Positions 1 to 12,221 of a stretch of 64,000 nucleotides of DNA are shown in pieces. The stretch is taken from the NCBI RefSeq assembly GCF_963966145.1, contig NC_091046.1, forward strand, positions 42,408,001 to 42,472,000, written 5' to 3'. Every line of letters starts with the position of its first letter. Positions within the stretch are counted from its first letter, which is position 1. Source of the stretch: Tenebrio molitor. Its lineage: Eukaryota; Arthropoda; Insecta; Coleoptera; Tenebrionidae. Below the pieces are notes generated by a model, which was not told the origin of the DNA, did no database searches, and saw only the letters and a list, made by a program, of their open reading frames with translations. The position numbers and the translations under genes are program-made.

Positions 1-291
1 ACAAGAAAATTTTAAGCTTTCTGGAACCTGCAAAAAAATGTTTAGCGTATCACAAGTAAAGTTCATTTATACTAAGACAAGATACCGCTACCATTCATCC
101 GCTCAGTTTTCAAAAATGAACAGAAATTAATTGTTTTCTTCTAAAGTCTGATGGCCATCTTGTGGTGTAAATTGTAAGCGTGTCAGTTATCGGTATAATA
201 GATAACTTTCTGCCATTTCATTAATTAATGTCAGTCTTTGACAGGTTTTGCAAAATTATTGGTTACAACAAATTTCAAAAGATTAATACGT

Positions 292-385
292 TATGCGGTA
301 GGCATTTTACGTGGCTCGGTTTTTGTTAAAACACCCCGCTGCGCGGTCTAAAAACCTCGCGCTGGTAAATGTAGCCTACCGCATA
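292..385. repeat. Short foldback repeat
   Basis: The ends are inverted copies of each other (TATGCGGTAGGCATTTTAC against its complement ending in CCTACCGCATA), enclosing a GC-richer core. It looks like a tiny MITE of about 94 bp. No coding capacity and no clear target duplication are seen. Confidence 0.5.
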
Positions 386-1084
386 TGTAATGTAAATAAC
401 TCGCTCTAACGTCGCTCTAACTTCAATAAACCTTTACATATTTCACATCACACATAACCTAATTTTCGGCGATCTATTAAATTACATAACTTCCGGTTAT
501 GTGACAAATTTACCCAACAGAGACGCAAAAAAGTCACCATAGTTTTATTGCCAGCTCAAACAGTAATTGTTGCTCAGGCGGTGTTACATTATCATGCAAG
601 TAAAACTAGGAAAAAGTCATTTATGCTTTTTATCTATAATTCAAAAAAAAATTTAAAGCTGTTAAAGTCTATGTTATTTACACAATTTCGAAATTAATTA
701 TGTGCCACCATAAAAAATAATTTTGATAAGAAAATTAGACATACCGCAGTTATAAAATGATGCAACTTTTCGAAAATGGAATTTTAGGAGTTGTAATGCT
801 TCCAGCTATTACATCCACGAAAGAGAATGTTTTGTTATCATATTACTCATTCATATGTTATTTATCAATCATGTTGAGAAAGAAACAGGAACAACAAATT
901 ATTTCCGGTAAATTTATGTAAATCTTTTGAAGAATATTTTGACATCATATTTCCACGTTACTAGATTTATCCAAAGGGTGACCCACTGTTCACTCATTAT
1001 TTTATTCGTTCACTCATTCCTTCAACTAAACTTGCTGAAAATTGGTTCAGGAGAGGAAGAGTGGATGTTATGCGTTAACCTTCA

Positions 1085-1231
1085 CAGTTTCCTGATTTGA
1101 AACCGATAGAAAACGTGTGGGCACAAACTGATGATTTAATTGAGGGCCAGAGTTGCAGCAGTTTTGCTGATTGTGAGCTCTGTGATAGAATGAAGAGCAG
1201 TGTAAAAACTTTTAATGAGAACTCGATTTAA
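1085..1231 (+). pseudogene. Tc1/mariner transposase remnant (C-terminal part)
   Basis: One frame reads FPDLKPIENVWA, the conserved block around the last catalytic aspartate of Tc1/mariner transposases (SPDLNPIENLW in intact ones). It runs on for about 35 codons to a stop. Directly upstream the frame is closed by a stop, so only the 3' end of an old transposase survives. There is no start and no recognisable catalytic core. Fossil, not a gene. Confidence 0.7.
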
Positions 1232-1431
1232 TCGCAGCAATGTGTCTTATTAAACGCATGAAATAAATATATTTTTTTTCGTTTGGTGTTGTAAAAAACA
1301 AATTTCAGAAATATCTTTCTTGCTATCTTTATGGTCACGGTGGTATCTATACTTATTACCATTGCGCAACCTGTAGATTCGACGGAATTGAAAATGTCAC
1401 CGCAATAAGTGAAGACGGTCCCCTCTCACTA

Positions 1432-1659
1432 CAGGGTCGTTATAAATTATTGTCCCATCGCAGTTGGCGTTGAAATTGAAATACCCACACAAATTTTGGA
1501 TGTGCCGCAGCCTGGCAACGTTAGTCAAACTAGTAGACAGATTTCCAGTACTACCGGTAGCGCCACTTATCGACGATACTAGTCTCACTCATATTATGAG
1601 GCTTGCGGCACATTCAACTACGTCACCAACGCCTACTGTAATAATTTATAATGACCCTG
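1432..1659. mobile_element. MITE with TA target duplication, Tc1/mariner type
   Basis: The termini are inverted repeats beginning CAGGGTC and reading on as TTATAAATTATT, and each is flanked by TA. The inner part is also partly self-complementary (GTGCCGCAGCCT near 1500 against AGGCTTGCGGCAC near 1598). About 228 bp, non-coding; a non-autonomous element is the best reading. Confidence 0.7.
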
Positions 1660-3344
1660 TATACTGTATATTAAATATAAAGAACGGTAAGGACATTATA
1701 CCGATCGAAGACAATTGTTTGGAGAAGCATTTCTTTTCGTAGTGTAAAATAATTATTATTTACGTAACTACCTAAATACAATATGTATTATCACACGCAT
1801 GTGAGGTTTGCACAACAAGGCTGGGTCGATTTGAATAATCCCGTAATTGCGATAATAATACATATAGTGACCTACAAAATTTTATCTACCTTCATTTTAT
1901 AAACAGTAAAATTTGCTTTTCATTTTTGTGAAAGTTTGCAAAGAGGACATTATTTTTGAGACAAAGTGGCAGCGTCAATTAATATTCTTTTTTTTTCTCA
2001 TCATTTTACTTTACCGCGCAGCGTGCAGTAAAACATTTATTACGGCACGAGTAAGTTATTACACCTTACTTATCTCAAACTATTGAAATAAATAGGATAT
2101 ATTACAGGGTCGTAAATAAAACACATTATTTTACAGTTTGGGAAACTTTATTTTACGCAACGGTACACTTGCAATTCACGAAATTTTGCTTAAGTTGCTA
2201 CAAAGAAAACACGGAACGAATTTCTAGTGGAATACTTGACAGTGTTTAATTATCACATTAATCACCGTAAAATTGTAAAAAATTCTATTTGTGTACACTT
2301 CAATATGGTGCCAGTTTTTAAATTTAGCTTTTGAAGTTTTATTAATTATTTTTTCCCAATCATTTGTAGTAAAGAAAATATGTTTACAACTTGTGTATCA
2401 AGCACCTTTTTTACGCGTGGGATCGTAACACTCGTGTGTGTAAATTTCCCACTTGTAAAAAAAGTTGTACTTTATAAACATGTGGCTTAGATTTTTAAAA
2501 ATGTTTGCATCTCAATACCTTTTTATTTAATTTCAGTTACTATTACGTACTTCTTAATACATAGTTGCTTTACTTTTTTTTTTTTTTTTTGTTATACAGG
2601 AGCGAGTCTAAAACGGATTCGCACAGAAAAAACTTTCAATGAAGTGAGTTGTCATTATTACCTTTGACAAAATATTTACATTTTATAATGTCACTAATTT
2701 ATGGCTCCGGTCTGAGGAATAGCTTTCTACGCCGAAGTTGTATAATAATAAAATCTAAAGGTTTGACAACTAAAATTGAACAAAAGCATATTTTTTGTGA
2801 TCGTAAAAAATTCAATTTGATGCCGATAAAATTTAAGAAATATCAAATGAAAATATGGATTGTAAAGTAGACCCCAGACGTGAAAGACTAAAAAAATAAT
2901 TTGGTAGGCCTTTGTTAGGACAATAAAAGCTTCGAAATCACCTTTTTCTTTATTGCATTTTTGTCCTTGTGAATAGAATTACCACATGGACTTATCAGTT
3001 ATGATAACAGTCGTAACAACTTATCGTTGTAGAAAATTATATCACCCCATGTTTCAACATGAACGTCCCGAAACATTTCCAACACAGATTTGGTAAAATT
3101 ATCAATAAAATGGTGTTTATTTGTAAAACGATTCCGTGCATTAAACGAAAAAGACCTTCGGATAAAAGGAAAGCACATAAAAAGATAACACATTCTAAAA
3201 AAAGTAAATGTTTTTATTTTCCTCGTACCTAGACGAATACATAAAAATTCTGGTAGAAAAATAACCCTCGAGAAAAGAAAGAAGTTTCCCGTTGGTACCA
3301 TTTAACGTATGAAGAAGTTGTGGGTGGAAGGTCTCTGAAATTAA

Positions 3345-4751
3345 TTATTTCTTGTAGACGTAACTCTCCGCGCCTCCGCGTCCGAAGCCGGTGGGGCCGA
3401 AGAGGGCCGCATAGCAGGGTTGGTTGCAATAAGGTTTACCCTCGTGTTCGGCGTGGGAGCCCGGAGTCAGGGTCTTGTTGCATTTCTGGCATCGCAGACA
3501 TGCCGAATGCCAATCTTTCCCCAACGACGTCTTGCGTTCGGCTGTAAAATAACCACAAGATTAATTTTTCCCCAGTCCACGCTCAACTAGGCTTATCCTG
3601 TCTTTATTGATGTTTACCCGGTAAACAAATTACTCCATTGCGACACAATACCACATCAATGGCGACTCGTAACGCGATATTTTACACCTAAACAGCTATT
3701 TTTGCAGTGGTGTGCGGAAAGAAAAAACCAACAACAAACCGTTCGCCACATCCATTAGCTAATTACCCGAACGACCCGCTGCACACCCTTTTCTATTGTT
3801 GTTCTACGCCATGTTATTTATCTTGCTGGCCGTTTTTCAAACTATCGACGCGATAAGGTTGGTACGCCTGTGTTTAAAATTACATCCCGGGATAATGACT
3901 ATGCAAATCGGCGAACATTTCTCCTAAACGACACGTTGGATACCGTCCGAGATAAATATTTCCGCCTCGATAAGGCTTCCGTTATTTTACTCCACCCCGT
4001 TTGTGCTCTATTTTTCAAGGTCACAAATCACAATTGACATTTACGAACTAAAACTGGCGCCAATTTTAAATTGTGTGTTTACGGCGTCAGTTGTTCATTT
4101 GATTTTACAAGACAGTACACTGCTCGTTAATATTCAGAACGAATTTTGAGAAAATTAATTGGAAATGCCGAGCGATGGAACAAAAGGAAGTAAAGCTGTC
4201 ATGTTGTATGTATACAAATTACGTCAACTTTTAAAGGCCAAGCAACATTACTCATGCATCACTAATAAAAGGTGAGATAAAAAATGTTGACAGAGATGGT
4301 TCAGTTCTGTGAAGGTAGTTGAGGTCAACAGATGTCATCACTGTGGGCTTATCTCCTGGCTAGGATAAATATGCATAAAAGTATAGAAAATGTAAACAAA
4401 CACTCTTTATATGGTAAAAATAGGAGCGGTTAAATTTCCATCCTTAAATGTTCGGCGTATTTGCAGAAATCGCAAAAATAGAAAGTTCGAGTGCCGATTT
4501 CTCAAATCGCAACAAGGCCACTTCGCTATACACGATTCTGCACTAAAATAAAAACACGGCCAAAACATTTCCTTTCTTGAATCGGTTTCGCACAACATGT
4601 TTTTTACCGGAATTTTTGATCAATATTGTATCACAGGAAATAATCGATCGAATACCGGTTGCGTTATATAATTTTATATCGGTAATTTATCTTCTGTTTT
4701 GTTGTACGTACCAAAGTAGACCGGTTTTTCGCATTTGGGACAATTGGGCAT
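3345..4751 (-). CDS. CRIP-type single LIM domain protein
   Basis: Two exons, 4712-4751 and 3345-3541, are joined by a GTACGT donor and TTTTACAG acceptor and give a 78-residue protein, the usual length of cysteine-rich intestinal protein 1. The first exon encodes MPNCPKCEKPVYF and the second continues AERKTSLGKDWH. Together they carry the full LIM zinc-ligand pattern: CPKC, the W-H, CQKC, and the late H/C pair in the AEHEGKPYC and NQPCY segments. It ends in GRGGAESYVYKK, the glycine-rich tail of CRIPs. LIM domains of this kind are protein-interaction modules in cytoskeletal or developmental settings; the partner cannot be told from sequence. The gene stands alone, with 1.2 kb of intron. Introns other than this one, or a longer isoform, cannot be excluded. 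Confidence 0.9.
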
Positions 4752-6621
4752 GGTGCGCGTTTCGAACTTCAACCTCTACACTGTAAGTATCAACTCGAAC
4801 TAAACCAAACGAGCAACAAACGCAGGTTTTACTTAACCGGCATTCGATTTCATTCGGTGTGACGATCAGAATGTGATGTAATTACGCTTGTGTGTACTTT
4901 TTGGAATGAACAGGTACTCGTGTGGCGTACCATTATGCGCCTCCAAACAGTCACAGTCAAATTGACAGTGATCCTGGGGCCCGGAGAAATTGCGAAAGTG
5001 ACCCACAATTTACATTTTTATGCAAAGCGCTCACAAACATCACGTTGGAGATTTCAGTCCAGATAAGGTGATAACAAAGGTGCAATTCATTATACACGTC
5101 GCATTAATAAGGTACCATTATTGAAGCAGGAAAATGAGTGCTTGCTCGAACGTTTGGAGAGGGAAAAGTTTAACACCTGTGATGGTAATTTCCAGATCTA
5201 ACATTTTGGTGGTACCTAGATGTGAAGTACAACGTGCTCTCTGTGAGGACTTAAAAGGGACATGATCTAACTGATAAGGTATTTGTTTGTGGGTGAAGCA
5301 AAATATCAAAATGAACAGAAGGGTCTGATAAGAATCGATCAGTTTTTGTCAATTCTTCTGTCGAATATTTCTTATTATTATGCAACCACCTGCTTCCTGG
5401 TCTTCAGTGTGGAGTACTCAGACTGTGAACATGCCGGTACTGAAGAAGTGTGTTGTTTCAACATAAATTGTCAACTTTAGGTTCTTCCTCATTTGAACAA
5501 CGCACGTGAAAGGGAAGCTGCTCGATTTCAATTATTTTGTTAATAAATGTGTGGGTGGCTTGTTACAACATGACTCACGTTCGTGTTTGACTCATGTGCT
5601 TTTTATGATGGTCACGAATTTGATAAATAAAATACTTCGAAACTCAGTTTTATCTTTTCCATACGGCTTAATTTGACATGTTTGATTAATTTGATCCTAA
5701 TCGTGGTACGTAATAATTGATATCTAATGATGATCTGAGCAAGATATGTACACTTCCAATCCAGGTTAACCAAAACTGAGATAATGACCTATTTATGTCA
5801 ACCTTGTTGAGAAAGTTTTTAATGATGACATAATATTTTTCTACGCCATGGTGTTCAAATCGACAAAAGAAAGTAGTACATACCATAGGTATGATCGAAT
5901 ACTTTTATCTTCTATGAAATTGTTATCTTTTAAATTTATGTTGACAGTAAAAGTGACATCGCCATTTAAATAATTAATTGATAATTAATAATATTAAATT
6001 AATTATTAATTAATAAACTTAGAGAGAGTTTTATTTTAGATTAGAATTTACCGAAAAAACATCCGCCACTGCTTCTACAATTTTGTACTTTTCGTACTTA
6101 CGTTTCCATTATCTCCATGAGGAATTTCTTTTATTTTGTTGAAAGCTTTTAAAATCTGCTGCTTCGTCTGCTTGCTTATTGATGCTTTACTCCGTTTTGG
6201 AAATTCATTCATTTTGGCAGTGACAAAAATATGACAATTTAAATCATTGCCAACTGTCTAGTTTTCATTTATTTTGTAAAAAAATCTAACAAAAAGTTTA
6301 AGTAATGTCAAAAAATACAAACAATCGGAAATATCGCACAAAATTCTTCTATGCATTGCCGCAGGAAATGCGACCATTCTCCATTTTCCAACCTTTTAAA
6401 CACTGTAAAAGTTAAGAGATTCTGTCAAAATTGTGGTTATGTAAAACCCAGTCACCATTTTTTTCGTTTCCATTTCCGAAATAAGATTTTGTCATGAACA
6501 GTTTGTGTTCTCGAGTGACACAAATGCCAAAATTGACAAGTGACATTTTATTAAGTTATGACGCCCTTTTTCAGAAATTTTCGATTCCATAGTCACCCCT
6601 CTTTTTTTATCATATCGTATT
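4752..6621. other. Non-coding stretch upstream of the CRIP gene
   Basis: AT-rich sequence with no ORF that resembles a protein and no clear inverted-repeat element. It presumably holds the promoter of the CRIP gene at its left end. A run of ATTAATTAATTA-like sequence lies near 5970-6015. Nothing else can be supported. Confidence 0.5.
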
Positions 6622-6765
6622 TGTAATTTGTTTCAAAATCAAGAATCCACCAACACTGCATTCTACCGCGAAAATACAACCGACAACGTCGCCAACTTTT
6701 GTTTTTAGTGTGTTTATTTGCAAGTGTCAGAAAAAAGTGGGGTTATGAAAGAAATCTATTGACAG

Positions 6766-7101
6766 CAAGGAGTATAGAATAATAGGGAGGGGACATAAGC
6801 TAGCTTATGGGCGCGGTAAATTGAAGCGGTGAGGGACAAGGAAACGGGCGCAATTTTATGCAACCCGTGCGGTACGCCCCAGTTAGCACTACTTGAGATG
6901 TTGGGAATTAACAATAAAACTGCAGGAAAATAAAACACTATTTTTTTTTGCATCACAAATGTATTCGGAGTATGAGAAACTAGAAAACCACCTTCAATAT
7001 AACAACGCAACTGATTTTATTCACTTTCTTGGGGCGTACTAATAGCAGACATGCGCATTAAGGCGGCCGTATGTCCCCTCCCTATTATTCTATACTCCTT
7101 G
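6766..7101. mobile_element. hAT-type MITE with 8-bp target duplication
   Basis: The two ends are perfect inverted repeats of about 32 bp beginning CAAGGAGTATAG. They are flanked by the 8-mers ATTGACAG and GTTGATAG. The empty site in the related repeat at 22.70 kb reads GTTGACAG (on the opposite strand), so each flank differs from the ancestral target by one base. The 8-bp duplication and CA-NG terminus fit the hAT superfamily. The interior (about 336 bp in all) has no transposase. Confidence 0.85.
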
Positions 7102-7139
7102 GTTGATAGTCGTTTTGGTCGTAGTTCATCGTTTTTTTA

Positions 7140-8542
7140 GGTAATTGTTCACTTTAACTACTTCTGGAATTTTCGCGTTTTTTCTGGCTAAACAGCCTCA
7201 GGACGTCCTCCTACATCGTTTCCCACCAGTCAAACCTTGTGCAAATGAAAATTTTCCTTACCCTTATACACGGTGTCCCAGAACTCGCGCCCCAGAGAAA
7301 AAAGGAGAAATCTTCATCAAAGGACAAATAAATAGTCCAAATGAAAAATTTTTCTATGTTGAACGGTATTCATGAAAAGAACAGTTTAATTCGACCAATC
7401 AAAGCATTTTAAGCCATCCAGGTCTATTTCCCGTAATTGTTGCTAGGTTGCATATTTTATTACGTTTTCACCGGCTATGAAACTTTTGAGAAACGTCAGT
7501 GTCAAAATTTCATTCAAATCACATCAAATCGCTTTAGTACCGCCGTCGTGGTCAACCGTGCTCTTTCATAATGTATTCTGCAGCGGATTATGTGAAAATG
7601 TTGATAATTTAGGTAGAATGTGAAAATGAAGTAAATCCACATGCTCTATTTTCAAGAGCATTTCAGCAACGATTTTATATAAATTTGTGGGTTGCTCTAT
7701 TAGGGAATCGTGTAGTATGTCTTCAGTAGAAATTGGTTTACATGTCAGCTAACTTCCCTCTTTAGGTAGGATCTTTAGAATTTCCTGCACGGTAAGCCCG
7801 AGACATTCACCCAGAACTTTGAATGGTGAATTTTTGAATGCAGAACTTTCCAATTTGCTTGAAGACATTCCACATCTTTTTTGTGCTATCGGCTAGTTTC
7901 AACACGACGGCGCACTACCACACTTCAGTCGACAATTTGAGAAATTTTGGATCAACAGTATCCTCATCGATTGATTAATTGTGGTGGTCCACGACACTGG
8001 CCTGTGCGGTCCTATTGCCTTATTGCTATAGGAGAACAATTCAGGAGTTGCGTTCAGGAAGCTTTTGCCACAATTACTCCTGAAATGGTTACGAATTCTA
8101 AACTGAATCTTTTGCGACTGGCACGGTTATGCTTGCAAATGAATGGTGGCCACTTTGAGCACTTCCTCTGATTGTATTTATTTTTCGTTTCATAATCCCT
8201 TTTGGCTTGTGTTATACCTTTTCTTCCTGTTTTGTACGATAAGCTCACGTGCATTAGAATAAACAGGGTTGTTTTCAGAACCGCCATTTGTTGTTTTATT
8301 TAAAAAAATAAAAATAGATTCATGTGATCGATGATGAATGTGACATCTTGAATGACATCTGCCTTAACCTAACATATATAACTTGTATATATAACTTGGC
8401 GCGACCTTGAAACACAACAAGAGAGAAAAAAAGGCATTTGCACAAGGTTTAAATGGTGGGACACAATCTAGGAGGACGCCCTGAGGCTGTCTAGCCAGAA
8501 AAAACGCGAAAATTCCAGAAGTAGTTAAAGTGAACAATTACC
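7140..8542. mobile_element. 1.4-kb inverted-repeat element, 8-bp target duplication
   Basis: About 110 bp at each end are inverted copies starting GGTAATTGTTCACTTTAACT, and the 8-mer TTTTTTTA flanks both sides. The same ends enclose a 269-bp relative at 18972-19240, also with a perfect 8-bp duplication. The extra kilobase here comes largely from a nested Tc1/mariner-like transposase scrap (7571-8170), whose left terminus GGTGTCCCAGAACTCGCG is visible at 7269. The outer element has no transposase of its own. Confidence 0.8.
7571..8170 (+). pseudogene. Broken DUF4817-type / Tc1-mariner transposase
   Basis: It starts MYSAADYVKMLII and then hits a stop, the degenerate form of the DUF4817 helix-turn-helix opening seen better preserved at 61837. 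Further on come FQHDGAPPHFSRQ (the DGAPPH catalytic block) near 7900, GGPRHWPVRS near 7985, and the tail TPEVV-like ITPEMV...LCLQMNGGHFEHFL ending at 8170. Several stops and frame changes separate these blocks. It is a dead transposase inside the 1.4-kb element. Confidence 0.75.
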
Positions 8543-8824
8543 TTTTTTTATTCTCATTTTTTTATTTCACTCAAAATGTATGATATGGTAGCCATGGTAG
8601 CTATAATTATAATAGCGATATAGCCATAGTTTATAATTTGATATTTGTGACAAATCGAATTTTGGTGGAAGTTTGAGCCAACCCAAAAAAATGAAACTCA
8701 TTCTAGGGATTTCTTTTTTCCGTCAACAGAATTCAAGTCACAAATATGGTGACGAGACTCTAAAATTCTTTGAATTTATCTTTACAAATATTTTTTTCAT
8801 GAACCCAAGATATTAGCCGTGCTG

Positions 8825-8830
8825 TTTATT
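8825..8830 (-). terminator. Possible poly(A) signal of CFAP52
   Basis: AATAAA on the minus strand, about 115 nt past the CFAP52 stop codon. It is the first canonical hexamer in that direction that I see. Confidence 0.4.
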
Positions 8831-8943
8831 GCGCGATACAAAAGTGTAAATATTTTCCACAAATGTTAACTTATAAACCACACCACATATTTGCATGACA
8901 AATGTATTTAAACAAAATATAAATAAATAAACAGATAAAATTG

Positions 8944-11660
8944 TCAATTCTTCCGCGCAGAACCGGTTCCCGACCCACACTTTTTCCCATTCGTTTCATT
9001 TTTCGGACTTGGCTTAACCTCCGGAGTTTTTCCTCCTTTCGGACTTGCAGCAACCTCCGGACTTTTTCCTCCTTTAGGACTTGCAGCAACCTCCGGAGTT
9101 TTCCCTCCTTTGGGACTCGGCTTGACCTCCGGCGTTCTCGCCTCTTTCGGACTCGCCCTAACTTCGGGACTTTTGATTTTGTCCCCATCTCCCACTCCTC
9201 CGCCTTTACTGTTTCTCGCTTGCGCTTTTTTCGGGCACGGACACCGACAAATCGGCTGATTCTTGTCGCTCTTGGCGCTTTTTTCGCTTCTTGCAGTCGG
9301 CAAATCTTGTATCAATTCTTCCCCACCGTCAGTCTTCTCCTCTTTAGAAACCACCGCTTCATTTTCATCCGTCTTTTCCTTGGCCTTTATCATATCCGGA
9401 GGACTCTTCCAAATAAATATAGTCCCCGCACCACTAGTCGTCACGATGTGTTTCTGATCGGGACTGAATCGCGCCGCGGTGATGACAGCCGCATGTCCAG
9501 TACCAATGTGAGTGGTAACACCTAAAACACCGAAATGAACGACTGAACTGGAAGACATCTTAACAGAAATTACCAAGTTGGTAGTTCCACAACTTGACGA
9601 TTTGGTCGTTTCCTCCTGTCACGAAAACGCTTCCCTCTTCGGAGATGTCTAAAGCGTTGATGGCCCCCGACGTGGAACCTTCCACCTCACGGACCAGAGT
9701 CCCGTCGAGTACTTCCCAGTACGACAGTTTACGGTCAGAACCACCGGTTAGAATTTGTACGTCGGTCGGATAGTACCGAGCGCACATAAACAGAGTGGTA
9801 CCAAAGAGGATTTGCCGGCGACACTGACGCACCAAGTCCCATATTATGCAAGTACCGTCAGTCCCGGCACTGACCGCTTCGGTACCCGCTTTGTTGATGT
9901 CGACGGCAGAAACTGGAGCTTTGTGCTCTTTCAGAGTGCAGATCAGTTGCTGGCGGTAGGGAGTGATCGACCACATTCTCACCTAAAATCACAATTTCGT
10001 CTCGTTTTGGTTCGCATCTGGGGTACTAACTTGTCCTTCGCAGCCTCCACTGAGGAGGATGTCTCCTTCGTGAGTGGTCGCCAAGGCCGAGACTCCCTTG
10101 TTGTGCGCGTTCAAGATGGCGTAAATCAATCGTCCGGTGAGCGGAGTGAAGGATCTGATGATTCCGTCGTTCCAACCTGTCAGAATGGATTTGCCGTCGT
10201 GCGAGAACAGGACGCTGGAGGCGCTAAAATTGAGCACTTCGATGCGGAGCAGCTCTCGGTGAGTTTTCAAAGACCAGACTCGCACGTCGTTCTTGCTGGC
10301 AGTTGCGAACACTTCGGAAAAGTTGCTGGAAGGATTGCGTCTCAAGTTGCGACCCAGTTCGTGCCCACAGACTTACTAAGGGAAAGCGATGTCGTAGATC
10401 GTGGAAATATGACAAGTTACGAGGAGTTCTGTTTCGAATGTGTCCATGTTTACCGAGAAGATCTCGCTGTTGGTGGTGGCCGCGAGGAACACTGTGTCGT
10501 TCTTCATGAGTTGCAGCGACGTCACCGATCCGAACACGTTGGTACTTTTCAGCTGAAACAGACCAATCGGCAAACAATCTAAAGCGGTGTGATGGAATTA
10601 CGACGCGCAGCGTGGGCACCGAGGGGATCTTGGCTTGCGCCCCGGTGGACTTGGTCTCCTCCACCAGCTCGATGACGCCGTTGCCGGCCCCGATCAGCAG
10701 CGGCCCCGCGAACAGCCGCCGGATCGACCTGACCCCCATGCTGTAGAGGTCGACTCGGCCCATCGGCAGCCTCTTGTTGCTGATCCTCGTGAAGCAGCCG
10801 ACCGTCATCGGGTGCTTGGCGGGCGCCAGCACGTCGGGGTCGTGGTGGTAGTTCAGCCTGATCTTGAGGACGTCGCCGGTGGCGGTGCCGCAGTAGCACA
10901 GCTCGTCGCGCTCGTTCGCGTCCATGCACAGGATGGTTCTCTTCAGCTTGCCGGTGCTGACGTCCAGCGACTGCACTTTGCGGGCGTCTTTGTCCACCGT
11001 CCAGACGGCCAGGTGGTTGTCGCCGCCCGTCATGAAGCAAGGACCACGCCTGTTCATGCTCAAGATGGTCGTGGCCTCTCCTTGGATTCCGTGTGCGACC
11101 GCGGAACCACAGATTACTTGACCTTGGGTCACGTCCCATACCACCAAAGAACCGCAATCGCGCCCGCCTATCGAGAATAGGTAGTTGTCGTTGCTGGAAA
11201 ATGACACCGCTTCGACGCGGACCTTGTGCAGCTCGTGCTGGGAGACGATGGTGTGGTTGTCGAAGTCCCAGATTATGACCCGCGCCTGACAGTTCACAAA
11301 TCAAAGATAATACCCTCAGGGTTGAACCCATACCTTGAAGCCTATGTGATTAATTTGCCCGCTGGCTATGTACTTTCCAGATCTGGAAACGTCGATGGCC
11401 GATATGGTGTTGGTGTGACCGGTGAGGAAAACTTGCGTCTTCGTGGTCCAGTCCTGGATGGTCACTTTATTTCCCAGTGGATACACCGCGTGCTTCTCGT
11501 CTGGATGCATGATAAAACCTTTAATTGTGGTCCCTGGAAAGTGATCGTTGAATTAATCGCAGCGGTACGAAAATGCAACGTCACCATCGAATCCGATAAT
11601 TCCTTTCACCTCCAGACTTTCCACATTTCCCTCCAAGAGGTCGGACTCTGCGTCGGACAT
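8944..11660 (-). CDS. CFAP52: Cilia- and flagella-associated protein 52 (WDR16), with long C-terminal tail
   Basis: Seven exons: 11585-11660, 11334-11533, 10602-11285, 10377-10552, 10031-10325, 9574-9982 and 8944-9521, with introns of only 48-51 nt. The product is 805 residues. The first ~650 follow CFAP52 throughout: GQINHIGFK, IGGRDCGSLVVWD, FATASKNDVRVW, GWNDGIIRSFTP, DGTCIIWDLVR and TGGNDQIVKLWNY are repeat signatures of its two WD40 propellers. In other animals this protein is a microtubule inner protein of motile cilia and sperm flagella; in an insect expression in testis and chordotonal neurons is expected (inference). Other animals' CFAP52 is about 620 residues. Here about 150 residues follow the last propeller blade, with an acidic/lysine-rich linker, a Cys-rich patch (CRCPCPKK) and 12-residue repeats. 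The start is the first ATG and is divergent from survivin. Confidence 0.93.
8990..9178 (-). repeat. 36-bp tandem coding repeat in CFAP52
   Basis: The last CFAP52 exon encodes about four and a half copies of a 12-residue unit of the form PEV(K/A)(P/A)SPKGGK(T/S). The DNA is repeated with the same 36-bp period. The outer copies are more diverged (KEAR, KNET) than the two central ones, as expected for an array grown by slippage or unequal exchange. Confidence 0.85.
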
Positions 11661-12221
11661 TTTGCAACACAATCACAAAACTGACTGTTTCTTTTAAGGG
11701 AAATTATTTTAAATGTGACAAGAGCGTTGCTATAGAAAATCGGTTGAGGGTGTGTTTGATCGATAATCACACGTAAAGCGTAACTAATGTTTTATCAAAC
11801 GGCCAAAGTGTTGTGACGTGATCAGTAAATTCTTTTAAAGAAAACAATTTTTCAAATTTTATTTCACATTTTCAAAAGACGGTGAAGCAGACGTCAGTGT
11901 CAAAAAATCTGTTAAAACTGTTGAAAACAGTTAAAACGTGTATAATATTTTAACATAATAATCCTAGTATTTATATTAATTATAAAAACAGTAAAATATT
12001 GAAGCCAATATCTAATATTACCTAATTTTATTTCTCTTGCCGTGTTTTCAGTGACAAGATGCAGGCAACCCACTATACACGTTCTCTTCCAAATTTTCAA
12101 CTTTGGCGCCCCAATTGACGTTTGACAGTTGGGCAACGCGCATGCGTTATAAAATTTAAATGTTGCCAGCCGTTGTCTGTTTATTTTTTATGTTATTAGC
12201 CATATCTACTATATCTACACA
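11661..12221. promoter_or_regulatory. Divergent promoter interval, CFAP52 / survivin
   Basis: 561 bp separate the two outward-facing start codons. No ORF or transposon ends are seen, so both promoters must lie here or within 5' exons. No TATA box is obvious close to either ATG. Confidence 0.55.

Larger units (their letters stand above)
6622..8735 (-). mobile_element. Old MITE copy interrupted by two later insertions
   Basis: The outer pieces (6622-6765, 7110-7131 and about 8630-8735) are the reverse complement of the intact 393-bp element at 22446-22838. The left end keeps the terminal sequence AATCAAGAATCCACCAAC. The right end stops short of the terminal repeat, so this copy is truncated. 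A hAT-type MITE (6766-7101) and a 1.4-kb element (7140-8542) have been inserted into it. Confidence 0.75.

Noticed and set aside
2649..3429. Small ORFs between 2.6 and 3.4 kb
   Set aside because: Lys/Phe-rich reading of AT-rich DNA with no splice structure or family motif; the minus-strand ones overlap the CRIP 3' region.
8941..9525. 194-codon plus-strand ORF rich in Phe/Arg/Ser
   Set aside because: Complement of the CFAP52 repeat tail; its own repeats simply mirror the 36-bp array.
9755..11684. Plus-strand ORFs opposite CFAP52 (up to 275 codons)
   Set aside because: The minus strand encodes CFAP52 with conserved WD repeats; the opposite frames show no family signature.
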